The notes under the pieces: generated by a model | Databases searched by the model: none | What the model was told of the DNA's origin: nothing | Seen by the model: the letters and a program-made list of their open reading frames with translations, nothing else | Shown here: positions 22,031 to 23,528 of the stretch, piece by piece | How positions within the stretch are numbered: the stretch's first letter is position 1 | How the letters are laid out: every line of letters starts with the position of its first letter | Source: Acidobacteriota bacterium | GTDB lineage: Bacteria > Acidobacteriota > Terriglobia > Terriglobales > Acidobacteriaceae | Length of the DNA stretch: 23,528 nucleotides | Direction of reading: 5' to 3' | NCBI GenBank assembly: GCA_025353435.1 | Contig: JANXQR010000164.1 | Location: forward strand, 1-23,528 | Made by a program: the position numbers and the translations under genes

Positions 22031-23528
22031 CTACTCATTGCGAAGGGCCTGCATGGGGTCGACTGCGGCGCCGCGGCGCGCCGGAATCCAACAGGCGAGA
22101 GCCGCAACCATGAACAGCAGCGTGGCAACAGCACCTAGGCTCACCACGTCTGCTGGTTGAACGCCGTAAAGCGTGGAATGCATCAGCTGGCCCAGCCCGT
22201 AAGCTCCCGCAAGGCCGATCGCAATCCCGATCACCGCCAGCCGCATTCCGCCGCGGAGCACCAGCGCCACTACTTCGCGCCGTCGAGCACCGAGCGCCAT
22301 GCGTATCCCAATCTCGTGTGTGCGCTGCACCACCGTAAACGCCATCACCCCGTAAATCCCCACGCTGGCCAGCAGCAACGCAACGGCCGCAAATCCGCCG
22401 AACAGCAGCATCTCGAACCGGTCGCTCGATGTTTCCCCACTAACAACCTGGCTCATCGTTTCGACGTGGTCAATAGCCGTGCCTGCATTGACTGAGGCCA
22501 CGGCCCGCTGTAACGGATTGGCAAGCATCGCGGGATCATCCATCACTGTACGGACGGCAATGTGAACATACGGCCCCGCATTCTGCCATTGCGACACGTA
22601 CATCTCCGGCTGCACCGCGCCGGTAAGATGCTCGTTGTCGAGAACGTCGTGGAAGACGCCCACAATCTGATATTCGGGTTGCGGCGGAATCTTCGCTTTG
22701 CCATCGGGGCCTCCAGTGAAGAATCGCGGCAGGAGCCGATGCGTCAGGGGATCGTCTTTGGGCAGATAACGTCGCACGAAAGTTTCGTTGACCATCACGA
22801 CTCGTGGCGAGTGGAGATCGTCGCCGTCATCTATGAACCGGCCGCGTACCAGCTGAATTCCTAGGGTGTTGAAGTAACTGGGAGTCACAGCATCCAGGTC
22901 GGCCACTGGAGGATGCACGTTGTCGACTGTTTGGCCAGCTACTTCAAACGGATGCGAATAGGAGCCATGCATCGGCATGCTGGTGGCAAAAGCGGCATCC
23001 AACACCCCCGGGATCGCGCGAACGCGTTGGAGCATTTCATGCTGCTGGACGACGACCAGGTCAGCAGATGGAAACGTACGCCTGTCGCCATGTAGACCGT
23101 TATCGCGCTGCCGCAGCTGCGCCGTGAGAATGTGGTCCGCCCTGAATCCCACATCGATGTGGCTCAGGTTCCAGAAGCTGTGCAGCGCCATGCCCGCACC
23201 CGCCAGCAGAATCAGCGCCAGTGTGATCTCCGATGTCACCAGCACCGACTGGATCGGCGTGCGCCCACGACCGCCTGCCGAGCGCGAGCCCTGCTTCAGG
23301 GTTTCGCTCAGGTTGAGCCGCGCTGCTCGCCACCCTGGGGCGCATCCAGAAAGGACGCCAGCGAGCAGTGCGATCGCAATCGCAAAACCGAGCACCGGCA
23401 GATTCATTTGCACAGCGGTGTCGGATGATAGAACCGCAAGATCGGGGAAAAGAGCCACGCTAATCTTCATGAGACCCCAACCCAGAGCGATTCCAATCGC
23501 GTCGCCCAGCACCGCAAGCGTGACGCTC
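22031..23528 (-). CDS. ADOP-type ABC permease, second copy, 5' end beyond the window
   Basis: 499 codons are visible; the frame is open to the last base, so the start lies to the right. What is seen is the end of the first FtsX core (LAVLGDAIGIALGWGLMK, then FAIAIALLAGVLSGCAPGWRAARLNLSETLKQGSRS) and the whole second half. That half starts with helix VLVTSEITLALILLAGAGM, then has a periplasmic MacB-type domain (NLSHIDVGFRADHILTAQLR, VTPSYFNTLGIQLVRGRFI, YQIVGVFHDVLDNEHL). The second FtsX core follows (FAAVALLLASVGIYGVMAFT, RTHEIGIRMALGARRREVVALVL, WIPARRGAAVDPMQALRNE). The layout and terminal motif match the downstream gene, so the two are tandem paralogues, divergent in sequence. Confidence 0.93.
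   Translation of the reverse strand, partial: SVTLAVLGDAIGIALGWGLMKISVALFPDLAVLSSDTAVQMNLPVLGFAIAIALLAGVLSGCAPGWRAARLNLSETLKQGSRSAGGRGRTPIQSVLVTSEITLALILLAGAGMALHSFWNLSHIDVGFRADHILTAQLRQRDNGLHGDRRTFPSADLVVVQQHEMLQRVRAIPGVLDAAFATSMPMHGSYSHPFEVAGQTVDNVHPPVADLDAVTPSYFNTLGIQLVRGRFIDDGDDLHSPRVVMVNETFVRRYLPKDDPLTHRLLPRFFTGGPDGKAKIPPQPEYQIVGVFHDVLDNEHLTGAVQPEMYVSQWQNAGPYVHIAVRTVMDDPAMLANPLQRAVASVNAGTAIDHVETMSQVVSGETSSDRFEMLLFGGFAAVALLLASVGIYGVMAFTVVQRTHEIGIRMALGARRREVVALVLRGGMRLAVIGIAIGLAGAYGLGQLMHSTLYGVQPADVVSLGAVATLLFMVAALACWIPARRGAAVDPMQALRNE

Noticed and set aside
21058..22113. 351-aa open frame on the plus strand
   Set aside because: It lies opposite the ADOP permease, whose motifs are unambiguous; long antisense frames are common in GC-rich DNA.

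Overview
The window looks like a chromosomal segment of an Acidobacteriota species, probably class Terriglobia (family Acidobacteriaceae or close). The main reasons are the two tandem FtsX/MacB-type permeases without an ATPase on the right (the 'acidobacterial duplicated orphan permease', ADOP, architecture), the secreted Ig-like protein with internal membrane helices, the GC-rich sequence, and the many exported carbohydrate-active enzymes. This assignment comes from protein families, not from a marker gene: there is no rRNA or tRNA here.

Layout, left to right. (1) 1-2478, minus strand: an exported AGE-family (cellobiose/mannobiose 2-epimerase-like) protein cut by the left edge, preceded by a FUSC-family membrane protein. 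(2) 2479-2844: a gap with no convincing gene. (3) 2845-6219: a small exported NTF2/SnoaL-like protein (minus), divergent from a stand-alone molybdopterin oxidoreductase (plus) and a GNAT acetyltransferase (plus). (4) 6239-8196: a Tat-exported M24 metallopeptidase (minus), divergent from a second exported NTF2-like protein (plus). (5) 8236-13286: a divergent hemicellulose pair, GH67 alpha-glucuronidase with an extra C-terminal carbohydrate-binding-like domain (minus) and a Tat-leader GH127-like beta-L-arabinofuranosidase (plus). The GH127-like gene carries an apparent frameshift just after its signal peptide. The 145 bp between them hold several inverted and direct repeats that could be operators. 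(6) 13378-16266: L-threonine 3-dehydrogenase (plus), a TlpA-like thioredoxin (minus) and a putative outer-membrane beta-barrel protein (plus). (7) 16274-19151, minus: a PabB-PabC fusion for p-aminobenzoate synthesis directly behind the secreted Ig-like protein. (8) 19363-23528, minus: two tandem ADOP permeases, the upstream one cut by the right edge.

Genes that plausibly work together are GH67 and GH127, and perhaps the exported epimerase and the outer-membrane barrel, in extracytoplasmic processing of glucuronoarabinoxylan-type or other plant polysaccharides. The rest is a mixture of housekeeping genes (tdh, pabBC, M24 peptidase) and exported or stress-type proteins with no single shared pathway. 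I found no CRISPR array, transposase, integrase, defence system or RNA gene. No convincing new multi-gene system is visible. The items most worth a second look are the frameshifted GH127 gene with its shared divergent control region, the secreted epimerase, the Ig-like protein with a helix pair inside the sequence, and a heptanucleotide minisatellite inside the coding sequence of the molybdoenzyme.
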